DNA from: Odoribacteraceae bacterium | GTDB lineage: Bacteria; Bacteroidota; Bacteroidia; Bacteroidales; Marinifilaceae | DNA length: 5,978 bases | Reading direction: 5' to 3' | Assembly: GCA_031267995.1 (NCBI GenBank) | Contig: JAIRXZ010000141.1 | Coordinates: 1 to 5,978, forward strand | In this document: positions 1-5,932 of the stretch, one piece after another | Numbering within the stretch: the stretch's first letter is position 1 | Layout: each line of letters starts with the position of its first letter | Position numbers and translations under genes: made by a program | The notes under the pieces: generated by a model | The model's database searches: none | Seen by the model: only the letters and a program-made list of their open reading frames with translations | Told to the model about the DNA's origin: nothing

Positions 1-29
1 CCAACAAAAAGGCACTCTTCCCGGTGGTT

Positions 30-158
30 GGCACGGGCTACAAGCCCGCGCCAGCGAAAGGTTGCCGGTACTACAGACGCTGGCGCGGACTTGCAGTCCG
101 TGCCAACGAAAGAGCACCCATTCCGGTGGTGAGCACGGGCTACAAGCCCGCGCCAGCG
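30..158. repeat. Cluster of three REP-like hairpin repeats (direct, inverted, direct)
   Basis: Three copies of a 27-bp imperfect palindrome lie at 30-56 (direct), 78-104 (inverted) and 132-158 (direct). The core stem of the direct copies is CGGGCT-ACA-AGCCCG. In the inverted copy, read in the same orientation, it is CGGACT-GCA-AGTCCG, so the stem changed on both sides and pairing is kept. Flanking bases extend the stem by GC pairs with one mismatch or wobble. The first and third copies lie in longer related blocks (about 14-60 and 116-163) that share CCGGTGGT upstream and CCAGCGAA downstream. This resembles intergenic REP/REPIN-type elements. No transposase is visible here. No convincing gene occupies 1-165. 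Confidence 0.8.
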
Positions 159-179
159 AAGGATCGTGTTGTCGAGCGT

Positions 180-305
180 GTTGTAGTTTATGCTGTTCGC
201 GTGGTTGTTTATGCTGTTCGCGTGATTGTTTATATTGTCCGAGTGATTGTTTATATCGTCCGGCTGGTTGTTTGCATTGTTCATGTTGCTCGTGTTATTG
301 TTCGT
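180..305. repeat. 21-bp tandem repeat array 1 (about six units)
   Basis: Six successive 21-bp units start at 180, 201, 222, 243, 264 and 285, without indels. Units 1-4 are close to each other (for example GTGATTGTTTATAT at the start of unit 4), and units 5-6 are diverged. Read on the plus strand the array gives valine-rich heptads such as RVVVYAV and RVIVYIV; a second frame gives cysteine-rich heptads. Neither has a convincing start or ribosome-binding site, so I treat it as a non-coding minisatellite. It lies just past the terminator of the minus-strand gene at 386-1300. It has the same period as the array at 1387-1806 but no clear sequence similarity beyond CGCGTG. Confidence 0.85.
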
Positions 306-326
306 GTTAGTACCTGTATCGAATTG

Positions 327-376
327 AAAAATTCGCGGGGATCGACCCGGTAAAAACTCCCGGCAAGACCCCCGCG
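327..376 (-). terminator. Probable rho-independent terminator of the 304-residue gene
   Basis: Read on the minus strand, ten bases after the stop codon at 386-388, CGCGGGG (370-376) pairs with CCCCGCG (334-340), and the transcript continues into AATTTTTC (327-333). Inside the large loop, two CCGG blocks can form a nested stem around a T-rich loop. The long loop makes it less canonical than a simple hairpin, but the stem, the U-tract and the position immediately after the gene fit a terminator. Confidence 0.6.
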
Positions 377-385
377 ACTATTTAC

Positions 386-1300
386 TCACTTCCCGGCAGA
401 GGCGGCCAGATCCTCGGTCGTCAGCGGCATGGAGAAGGTAGGTTCGTTTCCGAAATGCGGCACGTCATCAGGGTGTTTCATGAAGGAAGCCTTGATCATG
501 AATTGCTTCCCGTGCGAGCCGGGAGGCATCAGGATCTCGTTGTGGAGGCTGCGCGTGGTCTTCCGGAGCACCTCGGTGACGCCGTCGGCGGCGGTGATGA
601 CGAGCAGCACCTCGCGTACCCCTTCCGGCCACCCGTGCACCACCAGGGCGGAGTTCTCGAGCGACGCCTGGTCGACCACCACGTAGATGGAGTCGGCGTC
701 AATGATTCCCACCTTCACGGAGGCGATCACGCGGGTATCCTCGGAGCGGTCGCGGCGACCGGCCGTTTCGCCGAGCAGCAGGAAGCCAAGCGAGTGCACG
801 TCCTGGCGGGTGAGCACCCCGTCGGCGTACTGCCCGAAGACCCAGTTGCGCACCGTTTGCAGGGCGAAGGTTACCAGATCCTTGATTAGCGTGTCGCGCG
901 CCTCGCGGTCGGAGGGCGATCCCTCGCTGGAGTTGCATTTCTTCACGAGGGCGGCCAGCTGTTCCTGTCCCTTCGTCATCTTGTCGATAATGGCCTGGGG
1001 GACGGGCCACAGCGACCGGTGTGCCACCAGGGTGTCGGTGAGGTTGTCGATGTTGATTACCTTGCCGGCGATGCTTCCATGCCAGCGTTTGGCGGCGGCG
1101 CGCGCCCAATCGGGGACGTCGTCGTGGGATAGTCCACCGAGAGTCAGGATGAGGGCACACGCCATTTCGCGCTCCGGTTTCGCGAGCTTTTTCACGCGAC
1201 GGAACAGCCCTTTCAGGCGTGCCGGCGAGAAGGTGTACACTTTCACGCGACCGGTAACGGGATCGGTCAGCGGGAGTCGAACGTTTTCAAATTTTCTCAT
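386..1300 (-). CDS. Hypothetical protein, 304 residues, cytoplasmic, family not recognised
   Basis: The ORF runs from ATG at 1298-1300 to TGA at 386-388, in GC-rich DNA like the large gene upstream. An A-rich stretch (AAAAAAAAGAGT) lies directly before the ATG, a common Bacteroidota start context. There is no signal peptide or membrane segment. Residues 1-60 are basic (LKGLFRRVKKLAKPERE), then hydrophobic (MACALILTLGGL). Residues 84-175 look mainly helical, with VFGQYADGVLTRQDVHSLGF. Residues 190-295 are beta-rich (SIYVVVDQASLENSALVVHGWPEG then VREVLLVITAADG), possibly a small Ig/Fn3-like domain. This helical-plus-beta order recalls a group of uncharacterised Bacteroidota proteins with a C-terminal Fn3-like domain, but the match is from memory and weak. 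It is flanked by two 21-bp repeat arrays and a 3' terminator, so it is probably a single-gene unit. No function is proposed. Confidence 0.85.
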   Translation of the reverse strand: MRKFENVRLPLTDPVTGRVKVYTFSPARLKGLFRRVKKLAKPEREMACALILTLGGLSHDDVPDWARAAAKRWHGSIAGKVINIDNLTDTLVAHRSLWPVPQAIIDKMTKGQEQLAALVKKCNSSEGSPSDREARDTLIKDLVTFALQTVRNWVFGQYADGVLTRQDVHSLGFLLLGETAGRRDRSEDTRVIASVKVGIIDADSIYVVVDQASLENSALVVHGWPEGVREVLLVITAADGVTEVLRKTTRSLHNEILMPPGSHGKQFMIKASFMKHPDDVPHFGNEPTFSMPLTTEDLAASAGK

Positions 1301-1349
1301 ACTCTTTTTTTTAAGTTGTTAATACTAAGTTATCTGTAATTAATGATTG
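1301..1349 (-). promoter_or_regulatory. AT-rich leader upstream of the 304-residue gene, possible weak -7 box
   Basis: This short AT-rich stretch separates the array 2 ORF end from the ATG at 1298-1300. On the minus strand it contains TAACTTAG, seven of eight matches to the Bacteroidota TAnnTTTG -7 element, about 30 bp before the start. I find no good TTG -33 element at 19-21 bp further upstream. The abrupt change from GC-rich repeat to AT-rich leader favours a promoter here, but the box itself is weak. Confidence 0.3.
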
Positions 1350-1958
1350 TCATTTTATCGCGCGTGGCGAGGGTACCAAAGCACACGTTATCGCGGCCGT
1401 CACAGACGTTATTCCCGCCGTCACAGACGTTATCGCGGCCGTCACAGACGTTATGCCCGCCGTCACGCGCGTGATGAAAGTCGTCACGCGCGTGATGAAT
1501 GTTATCACGCGTGTGATGAATGTTATCACGTGTGTGACGGATGTTATCACGCGTGTGACGGATGTTATCACGCGTGTGACGGATGTTATCACGCGTGTGA
1601 CGGATGTTATCACGCGTGTGACGGGGAGCATCACGCGCGTGACGGCGGGTATCATGAACATGACGGCGAGTATCACGAACATAACGGCGGGTATCACGAA
1701 CATGGCGGCGGGCATCACGAACATGGCGGAGGGCATCACGAACGTGACGGGGAGCATCACGCGCGTGGCGGGGAGTATCACGCGGGGCACGGGGAGCGTT
1801 TCGCGCGAGGCGGCGAGCCTCCCCGTGGTAAAAGCCGGGAGGGCGCCAAGTGATCTGCCGGGGGCAACGGTCATCACGCTGCCGGTGGTTGCTGCCCTAC
1901 CGTTATAGCGTTCTATCGTCTTCCTCGCGATCACTAAATGTTCTTCTCGTTGAATCAT
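1350..1958 (-). CDS. Doubtful ORF through the 21-bp array: 202-residue heptad-repeat protein
   Basis: This is the most gene-like reading of the array region. It runs with both neighbours, starts with ATG at 1956-1958 after a purine-rich AAAGAGACA, and leaves gaps of 94 and 49 bp to the genes on either side. Residues 1-50 are non-repetitive (MIQREEHLVIARKTIERYNG). Residues 51-191 are heptads of the TRVITSV type. The block at about 69-106 lacks charged residues and is rich in M, F, P and V, so it could sit in a membrane. Against it: the array is also open in two plus-strand frames, the composition is extreme, and no family is recognised. One plus-strand frame (open 1315-1908) gives VTDVITR heptads but has no ATG before 1453. 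It shares its wobble position with this frame, so synonymous change cannot separate the two. The other plus frame (1347-1853, TTG start) gives CDGCYHA heptads. All three may be by-products of a 21-bp DNA repeat. Confidence 0.25.
   Translation of the reverse strand: MIQREEHLVIARKTIERYNGRAATTGSVMTVAPGRSLGALPAFTTGRLAASRETLPVPRVILPATRVMLPVTFVMPSAMFVMPAAMFVIPAVMFVILAVMFMIPAVTRVMLPVTRVITSVTRVITSVTRVITSVTRVITSVTHVITFITRVITFITRVTTFITRVTAGITSVTAAITSVTAGITSVTAAITCALVPSPRAIK
1387..1806. repeat. 21-bp tandem repeat array 2 (twenty units, no indels)
   Basis: Twenty consecutive 21-bp units fill 420 bp exactly; a degenerate twenty-first may extend to 1827. Units at 1534, 1555, 1576 and 1597 are identical. 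Units to the left drift towards a GCCGTCACAGAC type and units to the right towards ATCACGAACATGGCG. This central homogeneity with diverged ends is what unequal crossing-over or slippage produces. Junctions between units contain TCACGCGCGTGA, a perfect 12-bp palindrome, at 1463-1474, 1484-1495 and 1631-1642, and near-palindromic TCACGCGTGTGA in the central units. Twenty-one base pairs is both seven codons and two helical turns, so the array could encode heptads or present phased protein-binding sites. It lies upstream of the 304-residue gene. Confidence 0.95.
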
Positions 1959-2052
1959 TGTCTCTTTGTTTTCGGTTTACGCGTTGTTTTCGAAGGTGTG
2001 TGTCTCTCTTGTCCCGCCCGGTTTGTTTGCTTTTATCTTCGTATTCTTTATT

Positions 2053-2430
2053 TTAATTGAATGGATTTGAGCCGCTTATGCATGTGACATAAAGGTCATA
2101 CTGGCGGTGTATCGGGAAATTTAAAGTCCATACATCATTGATATATAGATCACCGTTTTCTATCCGCAGCATATATGTCATCTTACAAGTTCCATCATTA
2201 GGTATTCCAGAAGGCCCCACCACGCTTGTTCCAAACCACATAGCAGCACGAGCAGTAGTGGCATCTTCTGCACTCATGTTAACTTTGTCCTCACCGTTTG
2301 TAGTGTATATGAACTTGAATTTATCAGTATCCACAGTATTGTAGTTACCCGGTTGAACAACATAGTATCCTGTTGGGCAAACGTTGTCCGGCTTCTCATC
2401 CCCATTGTCATCAAGCCAATCTCTAAACGG
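2053..2430 (-). other. Low-GC 3' segment of the lipoprotein gene (C-terminal module)
   Basis: A hand count gives 128 G+C in the 300 bases 2101-2400 (43%), against 36/60 at 2701-2760 and 39/60 at 4561-4620 in the same gene. The change falls near 2430, close to the boundary between the last beta module and the C-terminal module (residues about 1054-1179, beginning GPFRDWLDDNGDEKPDNVCP). A matching domain and composition boundary suggests this end was acquired or exchanged separately. Low GC in 3' segments can also reflect local mutation bias. Confidence 0.6.
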
Positions 2431-5400
2431 CCCCGCGAGGATCGCGATAGTCCTATTCAGCTGCTCGAATCCCCCGAGCCGTACCCCGTTGACGTTGTTA
2501 TAGATGTCCACGGTGCGCGCGGTACTTGTCGTTGTCAACGGCAACGTTCTGACGCCTGTACCGCTTGTCCAGCCGGTGGATGCTATTTCGACGCCACCGG
2601 ATTTTAGCGCGATGTCGTACGTGGGGGCGTTCGTGGTGACGTTCACCGACACGGAAGTGGCCGTCCTGCCAACTTCAGCGGGAATGTCACTCAGGCTAAG
2701 GGTGTAGGGGGCTTGCCGGACGTTGAAAAAGGCCGAGGTTTCGGGGTTGGGTTTCCCTGTCCCGTCCAACCTGTGGCCGTACCAGACGGCGGTGGTCACG
2801 TTGCCCGTCCAGCTTGCCTCGTTGGTGGCGGCCAGGGCGGGCACGGTCATCTCGCGGGTGCTGTTTGCCGCGTAGGCGGTAACCGCGGGGGTGTTCACGG
2901 CAGATCCTGAGGCGCCAAGCCGACCGTACCAGTTGATGTTTGTCGCGGCATGGAGCCATATTTTTTGCCCGGCGGGGGGAATCGAGACGATGGTGGAGGT
3001 GTTCGTGGCGGTGGGCGAGTTCGTGCCGTTCGTGCTGTAACCCCGGTAGTTAAAGTACGTCGGGATGGTGCGGGTGAAGGTTGCCCCGGCCTCGGCTTCG
3101 GTGGTGACACCGGCGTCCGTCTTGAATTTTAATGTCGTCGATGCCGCGGAGCCGGCCAGTCCCGCGGTGTGGTCGACCGGGGCGAAGGTGACGGTGCCGT
3201 CAAACACGTCGGCAGGCGTGGAAGCGCCGGTTTGCGAGGGCAGTCCCGCGGCGAGGGAGGCGCTGTTGTATGTCGCCCCTGAAATGACCTTGGCGTGGTT
3301 GGCGCCGGTTTCGATGTACCAGTTGGCGTTTGTCTTGAAGGTTACCGTGGCGTCGGTGGGCGTGGCGGAGGATCCGAAGTCGTGCGCGGGGGGATCCGGG
3401 GTGATGATGTTGATGTAGGGCGTGGCGCCAGCCTGTTGAATGATTTTAAAGGTTGGTTTCACGGCCGGGATCGGGTAGAACTCCGGGTGATTCGAGGTGA
3501 CGCTGATCACGGCCTCGCGTTGGGTGAAGGAAAAGGCATTGGAAGTCAGCGAGAAGTTGTACGTGAAGGCGGTGGCGACCGGGTGGTAGCCCGATTCGTC
3601 CTCTTTTAACTCGAAGAAGGTTTCGTCCGGACTCTCGGTGAGCTTCCACGGGGCTTCCGACTTGACGGTGAAGGTGTAGTTGCCCGCGGCGGACGGGTAG
3701 GGGTTCTCGAGCGTCGGCTCGAAGAGCATCTCCCGGTCGAGTTGGCGCACGTTGACGGCGCGCGTGACGCTCTCGCCGTTCGACCCGTTCAGCGTGACTA
3801 CCACGGCGCCGCCGAGGGGGAATCCCGCGTTGTTCACGCCCGGCCAGATGTTTAGAATGTTCCCGGAGAGGAAATTGGACGCGTTGCCGGGAACGCCCGG
3901 ATCCCAGCCGCTCTCCCACGTCAGGCTACCCGTGACGTCGAAAGTGAACGCGGAGCCACCGAGCGGGGTGAGCGTGACAGTTTTCGCCCCCGCTGGTGTC
4001 TTGTAGAAGACCACCTCCTCCGGCGCGGCTCCCAGGGAAAGTTCCGACCCGGCGAGCTGCCTCACGATGATCTTCTTGCGGAGGTTGCCGGCGACGATGT
4101 AGAAAAAGCCCTCTCTCTCCTCCCCGGCACCGATGCCGTCCGCCGTCAACGTTAAGTTGGTGGTGACGTCGGGGGCGCCCCCGGCGGGATCCGGGTCGGT
4201 CGTCAGCCACGAGGGGCGGTCGGAGAGCTTCCAGCCGGCGGGGAAGTCGGTTTTCACGCTCATGCTCTTGGCGTATCCCTCCATGTAAAAAACGAGTTCG
4301 CTCTTATCGACGGCGATGTAGTGCTGGGGGTCGAAGGTGATGTCGTCGAGGCCGCCGTCGTTCCACTCGGTAATTTGAACGACGATGTTGGATGGTTCGT
4401 GATCGTAGGCGTCGTCGGGGGTAGACCAGCCGTGGGCGGAGACTCCCGCGATGGTGACGGTGTAGTGGTGGTTGCGGAGGAACGGGAGGTAGGTGTAGGT
4501 GTCGTTATCCTCCTTCTTGGCGAACTCCACGCGGTAGTAGGTGGGGGTGGTCTTGTCCTTGTAATAGCCGCCGATGACGAGGCAGGTGTTTTCCTGCCAG
4601 CCGGTGACGGGGTGCGCCACGCCCGCGGCGGCTTCGAAGGTGTAGACGGGCGCGGGGGTGGCGGTGACCTCGTCGCTGGGGGCGGCGTCTATCAAGTAGT
4701 CGACGTGCACGCCCGCGGCGACCTTGGAGCCGGTCGGGAGATGAGGGGCGATGGCCTTGGCTCCGTTCCACTGGGTATTATCGTAGCCGTCCTGGTTGGG
4801 CGCGGAGCTTTTGGCGGCGGGCGCGATGGTTCCCTCGCTGCTATAGTTGTAGAGGCGGATGCTCTCCAGCCAGAAGTCGGTGACGTTTTCCGTGTCCACG
4901 ACGACGTCGATTTTGGCGATCATCCGCGTCAGGGTGACGTTCGCCGAATTGCCGGAGGTGACAATAAAATTGTTTTTGTAGCCCCACATCGGAACGCGGT
5001 CGAAGTCCGCCGTCCACTTGTTCGCCGGGTTGGAGAGTTTTTGCTTGATGGCGGCGAGGACGTCCTCCCGCGTGTCGTTGGTGAACGACGTGCCGGTGGT
5101 GGCCGGTGGGTACGCCGCGGGGATCATCGCGCGGGCGTTGGCCAGCACCACGGCGTCATAGGTGCCGTCGGGCAACTTGACGGTGAATTGCCCCAACACG
5201 GGGGTGCTGCCGATGGCCCGGTAGACGATCTTGCCCGTTCCCTGGTCAAAGAGGAGCACGTCGATGGTTTCAACAGCGTCCTCGTTCATCGCGCGGGATG
5301 CCGGCGGGCCGGGGACGGTGAAGGATAGGGTAACGATGTGCTCGCCGTCGCCAGCGACGGGAGTGCCCTCGTCTACTTTCGCCACGCAGGAGGCGGCGAG

Positions 5401-5592
5401 GGCGAGGATCGCGGCCAGTACAAACGCGTTCGCGTGCAAGCATGAAAAAAGGCGGGCTACTATATAAGGTGTGGTTGCTCGCCCGGCGCGGGAGCGTTTC
5501 CCGCTGCACCGGCTTTCCGGTACTCTCGTGTTTTCTCGTGGTGACCCCGCGTGTGAATCGGGGCTAATTTCCTTCGTGTTCAAATGTTTCAT
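2053..5592 (-). CDS. Large fimbrillin/BACON-type surface lipoprotein, 1179 residues
   Basis: Predicted outer-surface lipoprotein, probably a fimbrial tip or stalk adhesin. A hydrophobic segment (about 55-67) ends in LAASC, with Cys69 as the likely lipidated residue. Residues 84-420 resemble the fimbrillin/DUF4906 group: ETIDVLLFD (108-116), VPMWGY (200-205), LTRMIAKIDVVVD (221-233), WLESIRLYNY (241-250), then IVVQITEWNDGG. Beta-rich BACON/Ig-like modules follow at about 425-512, 515-618, 620-720, 725-845, 860-960 and 961-1048; several end in VRQ-type strands (IIVRQL, NVRQL, FNVRQAP) and contain tryptophan strands such as NANWYIE and TNINWYG. Residues 1050-1179 begin NVCPTGYYV and end LYVTCIS, like a divergent 'Fibrobacter succinogenes major paralogous domain'. 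The start at 5592 suits the promoter at 5645-5652 but gives an unusually long n-region; TTG at 5437-5439 (residue 52) is an alternative. The 3' part is AT-rich. Domain calls are from sequence reading, not a search. Confidence 0.9.
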   Translation of the reverse strand: MKHLNTKEISPDSHAGSPRENTRVPESRCSGKRSRAGRATTPYIVARLFSCLHANAFVLAAILALAASCVAKVDEGTPVAGDGEHIVTLSFTVPGPPASRAMNEDAVETIDVLLFDQGTGKIVYRAIGSTPVLGQFTVKLPDGTYDAVVLANARAMIPAAYPPATTGTSFTNDTREDVLAAIKQKLSNPANKWTADFDRVPMWGYKNNFIVTSGNSANVTLTRMIAKIDVVVDTENVTDFWLESIRLYNYSSEGTIAPAAKSSAPNQDGYDNTQWNGAKAIAPHLPTGSKVAAGVHVDYLIDAAPSDEVTATPAPVYTFEAAAGVAHPVTGWQENTCLVIGGYYKDKTTPTYYRVEFAKKEDNDTYTYLPFLRNHHYTVTIAGVSAHGWSTPDDAYDHEPSNIVVQITEWNDGGLDDITFDPQHYIAVDKSELVFYMEGYAKSMSVKTDFPAGWKLSDRPSWLTTDPDPAGGAPDVTTNLTLTADGIGAGEEREGFFYIVAGNLRKKIIVRQLAGSELSLGAAPEEVVFYKTPAGAKTVTLTPLGGSAFTFDVTGSLTWESGWDPGVPGNASNFLSGNILNIWPGVNNAGFPLGGAVVVTLNGSNGESVTRAVNVRQLDREMLFEPTLENPYPSAAGNYTFTVKSEAPWKLTESPDETFFELKEDESGYHPVATAFTYNFSLTSNAFSFTQREAVISVTSNHPEFYPIPAVKPTFKIIQQAGATPYINIITPDPPAHDFGSSATPTDATVTFKTNANWYIETGANHAKVISGATYNSASLAAGLPSQTGASTPADVFDGTVTFAPVDHTAGLAGSAASTTLKFKTDAGVTTEAEAGATFTRTIPTYFNYRGYSTNGTNSPTATNTSTIVSIPPAGQKIWLHAATNINWYGRLGASGSAVNTPAVTAYAANSTREMTVPALAATNEASWTGNVTTAVWYGHRLDGTGKPNPETSAFFNVRQAPYTLSLSDIPAEVGRTATSVSVNVTTNAPTYDIALKSGGVEIASTGWTSGTGVRTLPLTTTSTARTVDIYNNVNGVRLGGFEQLNRTIAILAGPFRDWLDDNGDEKPDNVCPTGYYVVQPGNYNTVDTDKFKFIYTTNGEDKVNMSAEDATTARAAMWFGTSVVGPSGIPNDGTCKMTYMLRIENGDLYINDVWTLNFPIHRQYDLYVTCISGSNPFN

Positions 5593-5644
5593 TGCTCTAA
5601 GTTATTGTTTCATTCAGCGTTCCGCTCCAATCATTTTCAGGCCG

Positions 5645-5652
5645 CAAATATA
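5645..5652 (-). promoter_or_regulatory. Bacteroidota -7 promoter box (TATATTTG) of the lipoprotein gene
   Basis: On the minus strand TATATTTG, followed by CGG, matches TAnnTTTG exactly, 52 bp upstream of the ATG at 5590-5592. No clear TTG -33 element is present at the usual 19-21 bp spacing; CTGAAA is the nearest candidate. The transcript would begin near 5640 with an AT-rich leader of about 45 nt. That leader contains two tiny ORFs, MIGAER (5614-5634) and MKQ (5602-5613), overlapping as TGAATG; their significance is unknown. The box supports the upstream start codon of the gene. Confidence 0.65.
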
Positions 5653-5682
5653 CGTTTTTTATACGGTATTTTCAGGAGTTGA

Positions 5683-5781
5683 ATGAAAAAAACATTGGAA
5701 AAGCGAAAAAACGCCCCAAAACCGGGACTTTTTACCGCAAATAGACCCTCAAGAACCCGGAGGTGTGAGATCAGGAGATAA
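5683..5781 (+). CDS. Possible small ORF, 32 residues, strongly basic
   Basis: ATG at 5683-5685 is preceded by GGAG (5675-5678) with a short 4-nt gap, and the frame ends in TAA at 5779-5781. The peptide starts MKKTLEKRKNAPK and is rich in lysine and arginine. It points away from the lipoprotein gene. TACGTTTT upstream is one base short of a -7 box. A chance ORF in an intergenic region is at least as likely, because both the length and the start signal are weak. Confidence 0.2.
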   Translation: MKKTLEKRKNAPKPGLFTANRPSRTRRCEIRR

Positions 5782-5811
5782 AAAAGAAACCGCGCGCGGT
5801 AGCGTGCGGTT
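5780..5811 (-). terminator. Rho-independent terminator for a leftward gene beyond the right edge
   Basis: AACCGCGCGC (5788-5797) and GCGTGCGGTT (5802-5811) form a 10-bp stem with one G-T wobble and a GGTA loop. On the minus strand the stem is followed by TCTTTTTT, the form expected of an intrinsic terminator. On the plus strand no U-tract follows. It would end a transcript entering from right of 5978. No convincing coding region is visible in the intervening repeat-rich bases, so that gene's end lies outside the window. Confidence 0.7.
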
Positions 5812-5843
5812 ACATGTTGGCGATATCCGGGGGGCGTTATTCC

Positions 5844-5932
5844 GTAGGGGCGAATAATTATTCGCCCTTACAACAGGGTGAATGATCCCGTGGGGTGAAC
5901 GATCCCGTGGGCGAATGATTATTCGCCCCTAC
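5844..5932. repeat. Intergenic palindrome pair with a 17-bp tandem duplication between them
   Basis: A perfect 20-bp palindrome, GGGCGAATAATTATTCGCCC (5848-5867), sits in a 28-bp near-perfect inverted repeat (5844-5871). A second copy with one changed base lies at 5909-5928, extended by CCTAC. Between them are two tandem 17-bp units, GGTGAATGATCCCGTGG (5877-5893) and its one-base variant (5894-5910). Short palindromes of this GTAGGGGCGAAT type occur between genes in many bacteria as REP/MITE-like elements. The copies are followed by ACAACAGGG and ACAGCAGGG, so the unit extends past the palindrome. No gene is seen at 5812-5978. Confidence 0.8.

Noticed and set aside
24..353. Plus-strand ORFs across the hairpin cluster and array 1 (109 and 82 residues)
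   Set aside because: They run through REP-like hairpins and a minisatellite, and their repeats simply reflect the 21-bp period.
687..1322. Plus-strand ORF of 211 residues opposite the 304-residue gene
   Set aside because: Composition is Ser/Arg-rich without any family signal, and the opposite strand gives a balanced protein with a terminator. Treated as a shadow.
1387..1806. CRISPR array
   Set aside because: Units are contiguous with no unique spacers and only 21 bp long. There are no cas genes.
1818..1842. Hairpin CCTCCC/GGGAGG at the right end of array 2
   Set aside because: The stem is six base pairs with a 13-nt loop and no T-tract on either strand, too weak to call a terminator or regulatory element.
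2053..2430. Diversity-generating retroelement variable region in the lectin-like C-terminus
   Set aside because: No reverse transcriptase, accessory gene or adenine-rich template repeat is seen in the window, and I find no second copy of the 3' end.
4321..5328. Long plus-strand ORF of 335 residues opposite the lipoprotein gene
   Set aside because: Its Gly/Val/Asp-rich, low-complexity product is typical of the antisense of a GC-rich gene. The minus-strand reading has domains, a lipobox and a promoter.
5593..5700. Invertible promoter in front of the surface lipoprotein gene
   Set aside because: Bacteroidales surface genes often have invertons, but I found no inverted repeat pair flanking the TATATTTG box here, only a short direct ATACG repeat.
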